Part shown: positions 1 through 8,104 of the stretch, in pieces
How the letters are laid out: each line of letters starts with the position of its first letter
Numbering within the stretch: position 1 is the first letter of the stretch
Source: Lautropia sp.
GTDB taxonomy: Bacteria; Pseudomonadota; Gammaproteobacteria; Burkholderiales; Burkholderiaceae_E
Assembly (NCBI GenBank): GCA_030532895.1
Contig: JAUNKF010000020.1
Coordinates: forward strand, 1-59,652
Reading direction: 5' to 3'
Length of the DNA: 59,652 nucleotides
Position numbers and translations under genes: made by a program
The notes under the pieces: generated by a model
The model's database searches: none
Told to the model about the DNA's origin: nothing
The model's input: only the letters and a program-made list of their open reading frames with translations

Positions 1-52
1 GCTGCTGTGCCGGACAATATTTGCCGCCAAATCAGTGTCGACACCAACATCC

Positions 53-101
53 TAGCGCGTGTTGTGCACTGATTCGTCCCCGCGAAAGCCCCTCTGGGCG
101 A
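53..101 (+). repeat. Partial copy of dispersed intergenic palindromic element
   Basis: Begins TAGCGCGTGT and contains the inner GCCC-CTCT-GGGC hairpin that is also found at 47048-47106, but the right arm (CATGACACGCGC) is missing. Another decayed copy, at 50162-50210, shares the stretch GTGCACTGATTCGT apart from one base near its start. Positions 1-189 hold no recognisable gene. Confidence 0.5.
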
Positions 102-114
102 CAGGGGATCAGAG

Positions 115-148
115 GATTGACCCGCTCTTGAGGGTTGACCCGCTCTTG
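115..148. repeat. Two-copy direct repeat, 18-bp period
   Basis: Positions 115-130 and 133-148 differ at one base only (GATTGACCCGCTCTTG versus GGTTGACCCGCTCTTG). They lie downstream of the dioxygenase stop codon, in non-coding DNA. Function unknown. Confidence 0.6.
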
Positions 149-189
149 TCGGCAGCCTGATGCTGCGAAGCCTGCGGAATCTTCAATGG

Positions 190-990
190 TCACCCGACCT
201 GCACGCACGTCATGTCCAGTGAACCGCCGACGAAATCGGTGTTGAAGAGGCGCAGCGGCTCATCCTCGTCACGCACGGCCAACACCCACAACAATGGCAG
301 GAAGTGCTCAGGCGTGGGAATGGCCAGGCGCACGTCGTCGCCCAATGCGGGGTAGTCGGCCAGCGCGGCCAGATCATTCGCCTCGACGAGTGCAAGCAGC
401 TTTTTCTGCGCACTTCTGGCCCACTCGAAACCGAAGTCCGGCTCATGCATCCGGCGCCAGTCGAGCAGGCGCAGGTTGTGGATCAGATTGCCGCTACCGA
501 GGATCAGCACCCCCTGCTCACGCAAGGGACGCAGCTGGCGGGCCATGTCGATCTGGCCGGCGGCACTGACCGAACGTGGCAGACTCAGCTGCATCACCGG
601 CACATCGGCATCCGGATACATATGATGCAGCACGGCCCAGCAACCGTGATCCAGCCCCCGCTCGGCATCGTGCCGAAGCGTCGCCATGCCCGCCCCCCGC
701 TGTTGACGGATGCCCTCAATCTGCGTGGCGAGCGAAGGCACGCCAGGCGCCGGATACTGAACCTCATAGAGCGCAGGCGGAAAGCCGTAGAAGTCATAGA
801 TCAGCTCAGGGGCCTCGGAAACCGTGGCAGCGCTGTCATGATCTTCCCAGTGCGCCGAGATGCACAGGATGGCGCGCGGCTTGGCCATGCGCTCTGCCGT
901 CTGACGCCAGGCATCGGTGAAGTGATTCGGCTCGATCACGAGCATCGGTGAGCCATGACCGACGAACAGGGCGGGCATGCGTTCAGTCAT
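190..990 (-). CDS. ygiD: LigB/DODA-type extradiol ring-opening dioxygenase
   Basis: 266 residues, the usual length for the 4,5-DOPA dioxygenase (YgiD/DODA) branch of class III extradiol dioxygenases. These cytoplasmic enzymes use a metal held by histidines to open a catechol ring. Candidate ligands are visible at His12 (GHGSP), His47 (SAHWED), His171 (NLIHN) and His229 (TPEHF), in the order and spacing of the family. The start codon lies 2 bases past the stop of the azoreductase gene, so the two are probably one transcript. The adjoining quinone/azo reductase suggests a role with quinone or catechol-like compounds, but the natural substrate of the family is uncertain. Confidence 0.88.
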   Translation of the reverse strand: MTERMPALFVGHGSPMLVIEPNHFTDAWRQTAERMAKPRAILCISAHWEDHDSAATVSEAPELIYDFYGFPPALYEVQYPAPGVPSLATQIEGIRQQRGAGMATLRHDAERGLDHGCWAVLHHMYPDADVPVMQLSLPRSVSAAGQIDMARQLRPLREQGVLILGSGNLIHNLRLLDWRRMHEPDFGFEWARSAQKKLLALVEANDLAALADYPALGDDVRLAIPTPEHFLPLLWVLAVRDEDEPLRLFNTDFVGGSLDMTCVQVG

Positions 991-992
991 GA

Positions 993-1586
993 TCAGTCCT
1001 TGATCAACGATTCGATCTGCTGACGTGCCTCGGCCAGGCTCGCCTCGGCATCATAAGCCAGGCGTTCGGCGTGCACCAGCTCCACGCGCTTGAGCCCAAG
1101 AAAGCCGAGCACCTGCTTGACCCAGGGGCTGAGCTGATCGGTGTCGGTGCCGACATAAGCACCACCACTCGTGACGATGCCATAAACAGGCACATCCGGC
1201 AGCAAGCCCTGCGGCCCCTGCTCGGTATAACGGAAGGTGACACCAGCACGGCCGATGTAATCCACATACGACTTGAAGGTGGCAGGCGGCATGAAGTTGT
1301 AGCGTGGCAGACCGATGGCGATGGCATCGGCAGCCTTCAATTCGGCCACCAGCTCGTCCGAGAGCTGGATGGCTGCACGGCGCTCGTCGGTGTCGGCCAC
1401 ACCCGCCCGAATGGCGCCCACGGTCTGGCTGTTCAGCATCGGCACCTGATCGGCATTCAGATCGCGCTCGACCACCGTGAGCCCCGGATGACGCTGGCGG
1501 GCTTCGGCCACCAGATGGTCGAGCAGCTGGTTGGAAAAGCTCTTCTCACCGTTGAGGGAGGTACGAAGGACGAGGAGTTTTTGCAT
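993..1586 (-). CDS. azoR: FMN-dependent NADH:quinone oxidoreductase / azoreductase
   Basis: 197 residues with a flavodoxin-like fold: N-terminal FMN-phosphate loop (residues 7-18, LRTSLNGEKSFS), the family motif PRYNF at 94-98 and TSGG at 139-142. The ATG at 1586 gives the family length; the longer open frame upstream would add 53 residues without homology. AzoR enzymes reduce quinones and azo dyes by two-electron steps with NADH in the cytoplasm. It is first in an operon with the dioxygenase at 190-990 and divergent from the LysR regulator at 1890, which probably controls it. A paralogue lies at 14354-14983. Confidence 0.9.
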   Translation of the reverse strand: MQKLLVLRTSLNGEKSFSNQLLDHLVAEARQRHPGLTVVERDLNADQVPMLNSQTVGAIRAGVADTDERRAAIQLSDELVAELKAADAIAIGLPRYNFMPPATFKSYVDYIGRAGVTFRYTEQGPQGLLPDVPVYGIVTSGGAYVGTDTDQLSPWVKQVLGFLGLKRVELVHAERLAYDAEASLAEARQQIESLIKD

Positions 1587-1806
1587 GGTGATTCCAGAGA
1601 AAACGATTGGTCGAAACAGACAAAACAGACCTGAGACAGGAGGGCGAAGCGATAGGCAGGTGGCACGTTCATGCCATGACAAACCGATACCACTCAGCTG
1701 TGCGGCCCCAACACGAATCGTGAGCATGTGATGCACGGCGCTCACGCGAGGCGGGACTCAATCCCTGACTCAGGCTTGGCATGTCAACAAGAGTGTATGG
1801 ACGAGC

Positions 1807-1860
1807 TTACAGTAAACCAAGACGCCAATTGTTGATCTATCATTTCCTGACAGTAAATCA
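1807..1860. promoter_or_regulatory. Paired ACAGTAAAYCA repeats in azoR/lysR intergenic region
   Basis: Two direct copies of ACAGTAAAYCA occur, ending at 1819 and 1860, 41 bases apart, about four helical turns. The first sits in a small palindrome (TTACAGTAA, 1807-1815). They lie in the 303-bp gap between the divergent azoR (start 1586) and lysR (start 1890), where a LysR-type regulator would be expected to bind. The rest of this gap shows no other clear element. Operator function is inferred. Confidence 0.4.
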
Positions 1861-1889
1861 TGGCATGGTATGCATCAAGGAGGCGTCCA

Positions 1890-2756
1890 ATGGACACATT
1901 GAACAGCATGCGAGTGTTCTGCCGCGTGGTGGAACTGGGCAGCTTCACGCGGGCAGCCGAAGCGCTGGACATGTCCACCGCGATGGCCAGCAAGCACCTC
2001 AAACACCTGGAGGACCATGTACAAGCCCGGCTGCTGAACCGCAGCAGCCGACGGCTCAGCCTGACGGAAGCAGGCGCCGCCTATCACGAACAATGCCTGC
2101 TGGCGCTGCAAACGCTCGACGAAGCACGTGAAAACGCCCGTCAGGGGGCCATCACACCACAAGGGCTGCTGAAACTGACCATGCCCGTCTGGTGCGCCAC
2201 GCCCCGCATGGCCAAGCTGCTGGCCGACTATCAGCGTGCCTATCCACAAGTTCGCCTCTCCCTGCATCTGGACAGCCAGCACACCGATCTGGTGGCCCAC
2301 GGCATGGATCTGGCCTTGCGGGTGACGGCCCGGCCCGAGCCGAACCTGATCGTTCGACCGCTGGCCACGGTGCCTTTCGACTGGGTGGCCAGCCCCGATT
2401 ATCTGGCCCGGCATGGCATGCCCAAAAACATCGACGACCTGAACCAGCATTTGACGGTGCTGCCCGACTACACGGCCATCAACCTGCCTGCCACCTGTGT
2501 GGCCGAAAGCAACAGCTCACTGATGCTGCACCAATTGACACTGGCTGGCATGGGCATTGCCTACCTGCCGGACTGGTTGACCACCGACGATCTGGCTCAC
2601 GGCAAGCTGCAACGCATTCCCACGTTGCCAAGCCGCGGCACTCACCGGCTGTATGCGGTTTATCTCGACCGTGCCTACCTGAGTGCGAAGGTGCGCAGCT
2701 TCATCGACTTTATGGCAGCACGCGTTGTCTCGACCACTCGTGCGGGCGGAATATGA
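1890..2756 (+). CDS. LysR-family transcriptional regulator
   Basis: 288 residues. Residues 1-60 form the winged helix-turn-helix (MDTLNSMRVF, then SFTRAAEALDMSTAMASKHL); residues about 90-288 are the effector-binding domain. The ATG at 1890 is chosen because AAGGAGG lies 6 bases upstream; the frame is open 10 codons further but without a ribosome site. It is transcribed away from azoR-ygiD, the classic layout for a LysR regulator of its divergent neighbour, and paired repeats at 1807-1860 could be its operator. The inducer cannot be read from sequence; a quinone or aromatic compound is a guess from the target genes. Confidence 0.9.
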   Translation: MDTLNSMRVFCRVVELGSFTRAAEALDMSTAMASKHLKHLEDHVQARLLNRSSRRLSLTEAGAAYHEQCLLALQTLDEARENARQGAITPQGLLKLTMPVWCATPRMAKLLADYQRAYPQVRLSLHLDSQHTDLVAHGMDLALRVTARPEPNLIVRPLATVPFDWVASPDYLARHGMPKNIDDLNQHLTVLPDYTAINLPATCVAESNSSLMLHQLTLAGMGIAYLPDWLTTDDLAHGKLQRIPTLPSRGTHRLYAVYLDRAYLSAKVRSFIDFMAARVVSTTRAGGI

Positions 2757-2823
2757 AAATTCCGCATGTCGACCAAAAAATGCCTTAGTTTCACGAAGTG
2801 GCGCACGGGCATACAGTAGGGGC

Positions 2824-4725
2824 ATGAGCAAAGCGCCCCCACCTTCACTATCCCCGTTGCCCACCGAGCTGCTGAAACAACTCGGATCACTCTCCCCCTT
2901 GCAATTGGCGTGGCTGTCCGGTTATTGCTGGAGTCGATGCGAACAGGCCGACACGGCCCAATGGCTGGCGGGCGCAACAAGCAGCGCACAGCAAGGCCCC
3001 GACAACACGATCACCGAGCAGACCGTTGCGCCTCGGCGAGTCTTGATCCTGTCCGCCTCCCAGACCGGCAATGCCCGCCGCGTGGCCGAGCAACTGCACC
3101 AGAAACTGGGCGAGCATGGTGTGGATGCCCGCCTGGAGGGGGCCGGCAACTTCAAGAGCAAGACTTTGCCCGATCAAGACATCGTGCTGCTCGTCAGCTC
3201 CACCCAGGGCGAAGGAGAACCGCCAGAAGAAGCCGTTCCCCTGTATAAATTCCTCTTCGGGAAAAAAGTACCTGATCTTGGGCAGTTGAGCTTTGCCGTA
3301 CTGGGGCTTGGCGATTCGTCTTACCCGGATTTCTGTCAGGCCGGCAAGGACTTTGATGCCCAACTAGCCAAGCTCGGTGCCACACGGCTGGCCGATCGCG
3401 GAGATTGCGATCTGGATTATCAGGCCGCGGCAGAAGCCTGGATCGAGCATACCGTGTCTGCCGTCGTCGCGCGGGTCAACACCGGCTCGGCAGCCTCTTC
3501 GGACAGCACCGGTCTGGCCGGCGGTTTTCAGCCGGGCGCGACTGCTGACAACCGGCTTGACGCGCCCGCTCACACGGACAGCCATCTGCCAGGCTTGAGT
3601 GCCGCTCGGCAATACAGCCGTGAGCATCCCTTCACGGCCAGCCTGTCGGTTCGTCAGAAGATCACGGCGCGCGGCGCGGAAAAAGATGTCGAACATGTCG
3701 AAATCGATCTGGCCGGTTCGGACATCCAGTACCAGGTGGGTGACGCCCTGGGCATCTGGCCCGTGAATGCCGCCCCACTCGTCGACGAGATCCTCGGGCA
3801 GCACGGGTTGAGTGGTGATGAAAATGTGCAACTGCCCGATGGCCACACGCTGTCACTGCGCGATGCCCTGACCGAACACCTGGACATCACACAGAACACA
3901 CCGGCCTTCGTGCAGCAATATGCTGCGCTCGCCGAGCATGAAGACCTGAAGCGCCTGGTGGAAAAACCTGAAGCCCTTGATGCTTATCTGGCCATGACAC
4001 CGCCAGTGGGCGTCTTTCGGGATTATCCGCACCCGCTTCCGGCACAAATCCTGGCAGGACTTTTCCGCCCACTGACGCCCCGTCTCTACTCGATTGCCTC
4101 TGCCCAGGACGAAGTTGGCGACGAAGTACACCTGACGGTGGGTGTGGTGCAGTACACGCATCAAGGCAACACTTACACCGGTGCCGCCTCGGGCTTTCTG
4201 GCCCGGCAGCTCGAAGAAGGCGACCCGCTTCGCGTCTTTGTCGAGCCGAACCCACATTTCCGACTGCCGGCCGATGGTGATACGCCGATCATCATGATCG
4301 GAGCCGGCACCGGCATTGCCCCGTTCCGCGCTTTCATGCAACAACGTGAAGCCAATGGCGACAGCGGCCGGAACTGGCTGATCTTCGGCAACCAGCGCTT
4401 CATCGACGATTTCCTGTATCAGGCCGAATGGTTGCAGTACCGAAAAAACGGACTGCTGACCCGCGGCGACTTTGCCTGGTCACGTCAAGGTGCCGAAAAG
4501 GTCTATGTCCAGCACAAGTTGCTTGAAGCGGGCGCAGAAGTCTGGGCCTGGTTGCAGGCAGGCGCCCACCTCTATGTGTGTGGCGATGCCAATCGCATGG
4601 CCCGTGACGTGGAGCAGGCACTGCTTCAGATCATCCAGCACCACGGCCAGAAAGACCCGGACGATGCCGACGATTATCTGAACGAACTTCGTGAAGACAA
4701 GCGCTATCAGCGTGATGTCTACTGA
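2824..4725 (+). CDS. cysJ: Sulfite reductase [NADPH] flavoprotein alpha subunit
   Basis: 633 residues. Domains in order: flavodoxin/FMN domain about 72-215 (SASQTGNARRVAEQL), a variable linker, the FAD-binding reductase domain with RLYSIAS at 420, and the NADPH site GAGTGIAPFR at 493. The C-terminus (ELREDKRYQRDVY) closely matches E. coli CysJ. It passes electrons from NADPH through FAD and FMN to CysI for six-electron reduction of sulfite to sulfide. The ATG at 2824 is preceded by AGTAGGGG; the frame upstream overlaps the end of lysR and is not used. cysI follows after 33 bases. Confidence 0.95.
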   Translation: MSKAPPPSLSPLPTELLKQLGSLSPLQLAWLSGYCWSRCEQADTAQWLAGATSSAQQGPDNTITEQTVAPRRVLILSASQTGNARRVAEQLHQKLGEHGVDARLEGAGNFKSKTLPDQDIVLLVSSTQGEGEPPEEAVPLYKFLFGKKVPDLGQLSFAVLGLGDSSYPDFCQAGKDFDAQLAKLGATRLADRGDCDLDYQAAAEAWIEHTVSAVVARVNTGSAASSDSTGLAGGFQPGATADNRLDAPAHTDSHLPGLSAARQYSREHPFTASLSVRQKITARGAEKDVEHVEIDLAGSDIQYQVGDALGIWPVNAAPLVDEILGQHGLSGDENVQLPDGHTLSLRDALTEHLDITQNTPAFVQQYAALAEHEDLKRLVEKPEALDAYLAMTPPVGVFRDYPHPLPAQILAGLFRPLTPRLYSIASAQDEVGDEVHLTVGVVQYTHQGNTYTGAASGFLARQLEEGDPLRVFVEPNPHFRLPADGDTPIIMIGAGTGIAPFRAFMQQREANGDSGRNWLIFGNQRFIDDFLYQAEWLQYRKNGLLTRGDFAWSRQGAEKVYVQHKLLEAGAEVWAWLQAGAHLYVCGDANRMARDVEQALLQIIQHHGQKDPDDADDYLNELREDKRYQRDVY

Positions 4726-4758
4726 GCACCGAACACGGGCTGAATGCCAGGAGTTTTC

Positions 4759-6558
4759 ATGACGACCATTCTCGACAAACCGGCCGCCAGCGGCCCAACC
4801 ACCGATCCGCGCGCCAAGCTGCCAGACGCCCCCCTATCGGACAACGAACGTCTGAAAGGGCAGAGCCAGTATCTCAACGGTACCATCGCCCGCGATCTGG
4901 GAGATGGCCTCACCGGCGGTTTCAACGGCGACAACTTTCAGCTGATCCGCTTTCACGGCATGTATGAGCAGGATGACCGTGACATCCGCGCCGAGCGCGT
5001 GGAACAGAAACTGGAACCGCTGAAAAACGTCATGCTGCGTTGCCGCCTGCCAGGGGGCATCATTTCGCCCAGGCAGTGGCTGGGTATCGACAAGTTTGCC
5101 GGCGAACAGACACTGTACGGCAGCATCCGGCTGACGAACCGTCAAACCTTCCAGTTTCATGGCGTGTTGAAGGATGACATCAAGCCCATGCACCAGTGGC
5201 TGCATCAGCTGGGGCTGGACAGCATCGCCACCGCCGGTGACGTGAACCGGAACGTGCTGTGCACGAGCAACCCGGTGGAGTCATCACTGCACCGTGAAGC
5301 CTATGAATGGGCCAAGCGCATTTCCGAGCACCTGCTGCCCCGCACCCGCGCCTATGCCGAGATCTGGCTCGATGGCGAAAAGCTTCATTCGACCGAAACG
5401 ACCGAGGCGAAGCCTGTCGTCGAGGGTGCCAACAGCGGTGATCGAACCGAACCCGTGCTGGGCAAGACTTATCTGCCCCGAAAATTCAAGACAAGCGTGG
5501 TGATCCCACCCCACAATGATGTGGATCTGCACGCCAATGACATGAATTTCGTCGCCATCGGTGAGCATGGCAAGCTCGTGGGCTTCAACGTGCTGGTGGG
5601 CGGCGGCCTGTCGATGGAGCATGGCAACACCAGGACCTATCCCGATACGGCGAGGGAATTCGGTTTCATCGGGCTGGACAAGGTGCTCGATTGCGCAGCT
5701 GCCATCGTCTCGGTACAGCGCGACTGGGGCAACCGCAGCGACCGCAAGAACGCCAAAACCCGCTACACGCTGGAGCGCGTCGGCACCGATGTGTTCATCG
5801 GGGAAGTCGAGCGCCGGATGGGCACCCGCTTCGAGCCAACCCGCCCCTATGCCTTCACGGAACGCGGCGACCGAATCGGCTGGGTGGCAGGTGATGACGG
5901 TCGCTGGCACCTGACGCTCTTCATCGAGAACGGCCGTATCCTGGATTTTCCCGATCGGCCACTGAAAACCGGCATGCGCGAGATCGCCAAAGTACATCAG
6001 GGTGATTTCAGGCTCACGGCCAACCAGAACCTGATCGTGGCCAATGTACCGGCCGAAGAAAAATCACGGATCGAAGCCATTGCTCGCCAGCACGGCCTGA
6101 TCAGTGAACGGGTGAGCGCACAACGTCAAAACTCCATGGCCTGCGTTTCACTCCCCACCTGCCCACTGGCCATGGCCGAAGCCGAGCGTTTCCTGCCCGG
6201 CTTCACAGATCGGCTGGATGCACTGATGGCCAAGCACCAACTCGCCGACGAACACATCGTGCTGCGCGTGACCGGCTGCCCCAATGGTTGCGGCCGCGCC
6301 ATGCTGGGCGAGATCGGATTGGTGGGCAAGGCCGTCGGGCGCTACAACCTGCATGTAGGCGGCAACCGTGAGGGCACCCGCATCCCGCGCCTCTTCAAGG
6401 AGAACATCGTCGAGTCGGAGATTCTCGACATTCTCGACGGCTGGCTCGGCCGATGGGCCAACGAGCGGGAACAGGGCGAAGGTTTTGGTGACTTCTCGAT
6501 TCGGGCGGCCATCGTCAAACCCGTGCTCGATGCCCCTCGCGACTTCTGGGCGGCCTGA
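4759..6558 (+). CDS. cysI: Sulfite reductase [NADPH] hemoprotein beta subunit
   Basis: 599 residues. The sirohaem/[4Fe-4S] ligands are all present: Cys462 and Cys468 ([12 protein letters not shown]) and Cys507 and Cys511 ([11 protein letters not shown]). The whole C-terminal third is near-colinear with E. coli CysI. The start at 4759 is preceded by AGGAG at 4749-4753; an ATG five codons earlier overlaps that site. It reduces sulfite to sulfide with electrons from CysJ, and the sirohaem could come from the gene at 6723. cysH, cysD and cysN are not in the window. Confidence 0.96.
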   Translation: MTTILDKPAASGPTTDPRAKLPDAPLSDNERLKGQSQYLNGTIARDLGDGLTGGFNGDNFQLIRFHGMYEQDDRDIRAERVEQKLEPLKNVMLRCRLPGGIISPRQWLGIDKFAGEQTLYGSIRLTNRQTFQFHGVLKDDIKPMHQWLHQLGLDSIATAGDVNRNVLCTSNPVESSLHREAYEWAKRISEHLLPRTRAYAEIWLDGEKLHSTETTEAKPVVEGANSGDRTEPVLGKTYLPRKFKTSVVIPPHNDVDLHANDMNFVAIGEHGKLVGFNVLVGGGLSMEHGNTRTYPDTAREFGFIGLDKVLDCAAAIVSVQRDWGNRSDRKNAKTRYTLERVGTDVFIGEVERRMGTRFEPTRPYAFTERGDRIGWVAGDDGRWHLTLFIENGRILDFPDRPLKTGMREIAKVHQGDFRLTANQNLIVANVPAEEKSRIEAIARQHGLISERVSAQRQNSMACVSLPTCPLAMAEAERFLPGFTDRLDALMAKHQLADEHIVLRVTGCPNGCGRAMLGEIGLVGKAVGRYNLHVGGNREGTRIPRLFKENIVESEILDILDGWLGRWANEREQGEGFGDFSIRAAIVKPVLDAPRDFWAA

Positions 6559-6595
6559 CCCCCTGCTGTCGCTCACACGCTGACGAATCACGACC

Positions 6596-6621
6596 TCGGC
6601 CTGACACACGCATCAGGCCGA
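6596..6621. terminator. Perfect 9-bp hairpin between cysI and cysG-like gene
   Basis: TCGGCCTGA and TCAGGCCGA pair perfectly around an 8-base loop, 37 bases after the cysI stop. There is no T-run, so it may be a weak terminator or an mRNA-stabilising or processing hairpin that separates cysJI from the sirohaem synthase gene. Confidence 0.4.
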
Positions 6622-6722
6622 TGAAAGAGCGTCGATTGATAAGTTGGCTTACAAAAAGCCCCCCCCTTTCGGATCGCCCCTGTCACCAATCGTGCTCACC
6701 GACCGCCTTTTCAGGAGCCATC

Positions 6723-7862
6723 ATGCAGCACTACCCCATTTTTGCCCACCTGCATCAGCGACCGGTACTGCTCATCGGCGCGGGCGAGGTTGCCGAGCGC
6801 AAGGCAGACAGCCTGCTGACGGCAGGCGCCGTGCTCCGGGTCGTGGCCAAGCGGCTATCTCCCACCTTTGAAGCCTGGCGAGCGGCCGGCCGGATCCATT
6901 GGCTCGGCAGCACCTTCGAGCCATCTCAACTGGACGGCGTCTTTCTCGTGGTGTCGGCCACGGGTGATGCGGCACTGGATGCCCAGGTGTTTCGTTCAGC
7001 GGAGGCCGCCGGCAAGCTCTGCAATACGGTCGACAATCAGGCGAAATGCTCCTATATCGTGCCGGCCGTGGTCGATCGCAGCCCGGTGCAGATCGCCATC
7101 TCCAGCGCCGGCACCTCACCGGTGCTGGCTCGATACTGGCGCCGGAAAATCGAGGCGATGATGCCGGCGCACACGGGCAAGCTCGCCGAGATCGCCGGCC
7201 GCTGGCGTCAACGCGTACAGGCCAGGCTCCACACGATGCGGGCCAGACGGCACTTCTGGGAACGACTCTTCGAGAGCCGCTTCGAACAACTGGTCGCCCA
7301 ACAGCAGTACGAAGCGGCCGAAGCCGAGCTGGCCGCGCAGCTGGCTGGCCGCCAGCCGGAACAGGGCAACCTCAGCATCGTGACGACCGCGGCCGATGAG
7401 GCCGACCTGCTGTCCCTGCGCGCCTTGCAGCTCTTGCAGGCGGCCGACACGGTGCACGTCGATGACCTCGTCTCGGATGACGTTCGCCAGCAGATCCGCA
7501 AGGATGCCAGCCGACATCGGCTCGGTGACACACTGCCGGGCCAGCCCAACGGCGCCGAGGAAGGCATCACCCACCCCCCTGCCCCCTGCGCGGTCACCCG
7601 GCTGCTCGAAGCCGCCCGTACCGGACAGCGTGTGGTGGTGCTCGCCACGCAGGCCAAGCCTTCACGCCTTGGCCTGCTCCACGCCTTGATCGACGCCGCA
7701 CGTGAAGCTGGCATTCCCTGCCAGTGGGTACGCGCCGCCGCACCGCTGCCGCAGCCATCAAGACAGGTGTACGCCGCCCCCACTGTTGTTATTTCACCAA
7801 TACGGCCGTTGGGCTACCCAACCCCTGCCCCCATCCATCGACATGGGACGATGATCGGTTAA
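6723..7862 (+). CDS. cysG: Sirohaem synthase (precorrin-2 dehydrogenase/ferrochelatase) with degenerate SUMT-like C-terminus
   Basis: 379 residues, shorter than full CysG (about 460). Residues 1 to about 205 form a complete N-terminal module: the NAD-binding GAGEVAERKADSLL, the NTVD segment that in CysG carries the catalytic Asp, and the helical dimerisation region. This module oxidises precorrin-2 and inserts iron. The remaining ~170 residues still resemble the start of a uroporphyrinogen-III methyltransferase (LRALQLLQAADTVHVDDLVSDDV) but lack the GPGD loop (TTAADEADL stands there) and the LKGGDP motif, and the C-terminal half is missing. Methylation must therefore come from another enzyme. 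The ATG at 6723 has CAGGAG upstream. Confidence 0.85.
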   Translation: MQHYPIFAHLHQRPVLLIGAGEVAERKADSLLTAGAVLRVVAKRLSPTFEAWRAAGRIHWLGSTFEPSQLDGVFLVVSATGDAALDAQVFRSAEAAGKLCNTVDNQAKCSYIVPAVVDRSPVQIAISSAGTSPVLARYWRRKIEAMMPAHTGKLAEIAGRWRQRVQARLHTMRARRHFWERLFESRFEQLVAQQQYEAAEAELAAQLAGRQPEQGNLSIVTTAADEADLLSLRALQLLQAADTVHVDDLVSDDVRQQIRKDASRHRLGDTLPGQPNGAEEGITHPPAPCAVTRLLEAARTGQRVVVLATQAKPSRLGLLHALIDAAREAGIPCQWVRAAAPLPQPSRQVYAAPTVVISPIRPLGYPTPAPIHRHGTMIG

Positions 7863-7943
7863 ACGTTGACATTTGCCTGCAACATTGGCTCAACATCGCT
7901 TAACAGGTATGTAACCTCGGTCAGCCCCATTTTTCAGGCTTGA

Positions 7944-7965
7944 GCCGGCCAACCGGAAGGCCGGC
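7944..7965. other. GC-rich hairpin upstream of GMC oxidoreductase
   Basis: GCCGGCC and GGCCGGC pair around an 8-base loop, 81 bases after the cysG-like stop. There is no T-run on either strand within a few bases. It could end the cys transcript or be a leader structure. The rest of 7863-8058 shows nothing firm. Confidence 0.3.
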
Positions 7966-8058
7966 CCTTGCGCCATGATTGGCCGACAGATCGGCCGTTT
8001 GGCCACGGCTCCCGACCAAAAACACCTGTCATCCGGGTACAAACCCTAAGGCGCCTCC

Positions 8059-8064
8059 TATAAT
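8059..8064 (+). promoter_or_regulatory. Candidate -10 box (TATAAT)
   Basis: A perfect TATAAT sits 41 bases ahead of the chosen ATG at 8105. The matching -35 position (8036-8041, GGTACA) fits the consensus at only three of six bases, so the promoter is tentative. If it is used, the upstream ATG at 8063 overlaps the box and cannot be the start. Confidence 0.4.
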
Positions 8065-8104
8065 GGAATCGTGTCTCACACACCCTGACGGTTTGTCCTC
8101 GCTC

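Noticed and set aside
7863-7900. TTGACA at 7866-7871 as a -35 box
   Set aside because: The positions 16-18 bases downstream do not resemble a -10 box; the TATAAT at 8059 is too far away.
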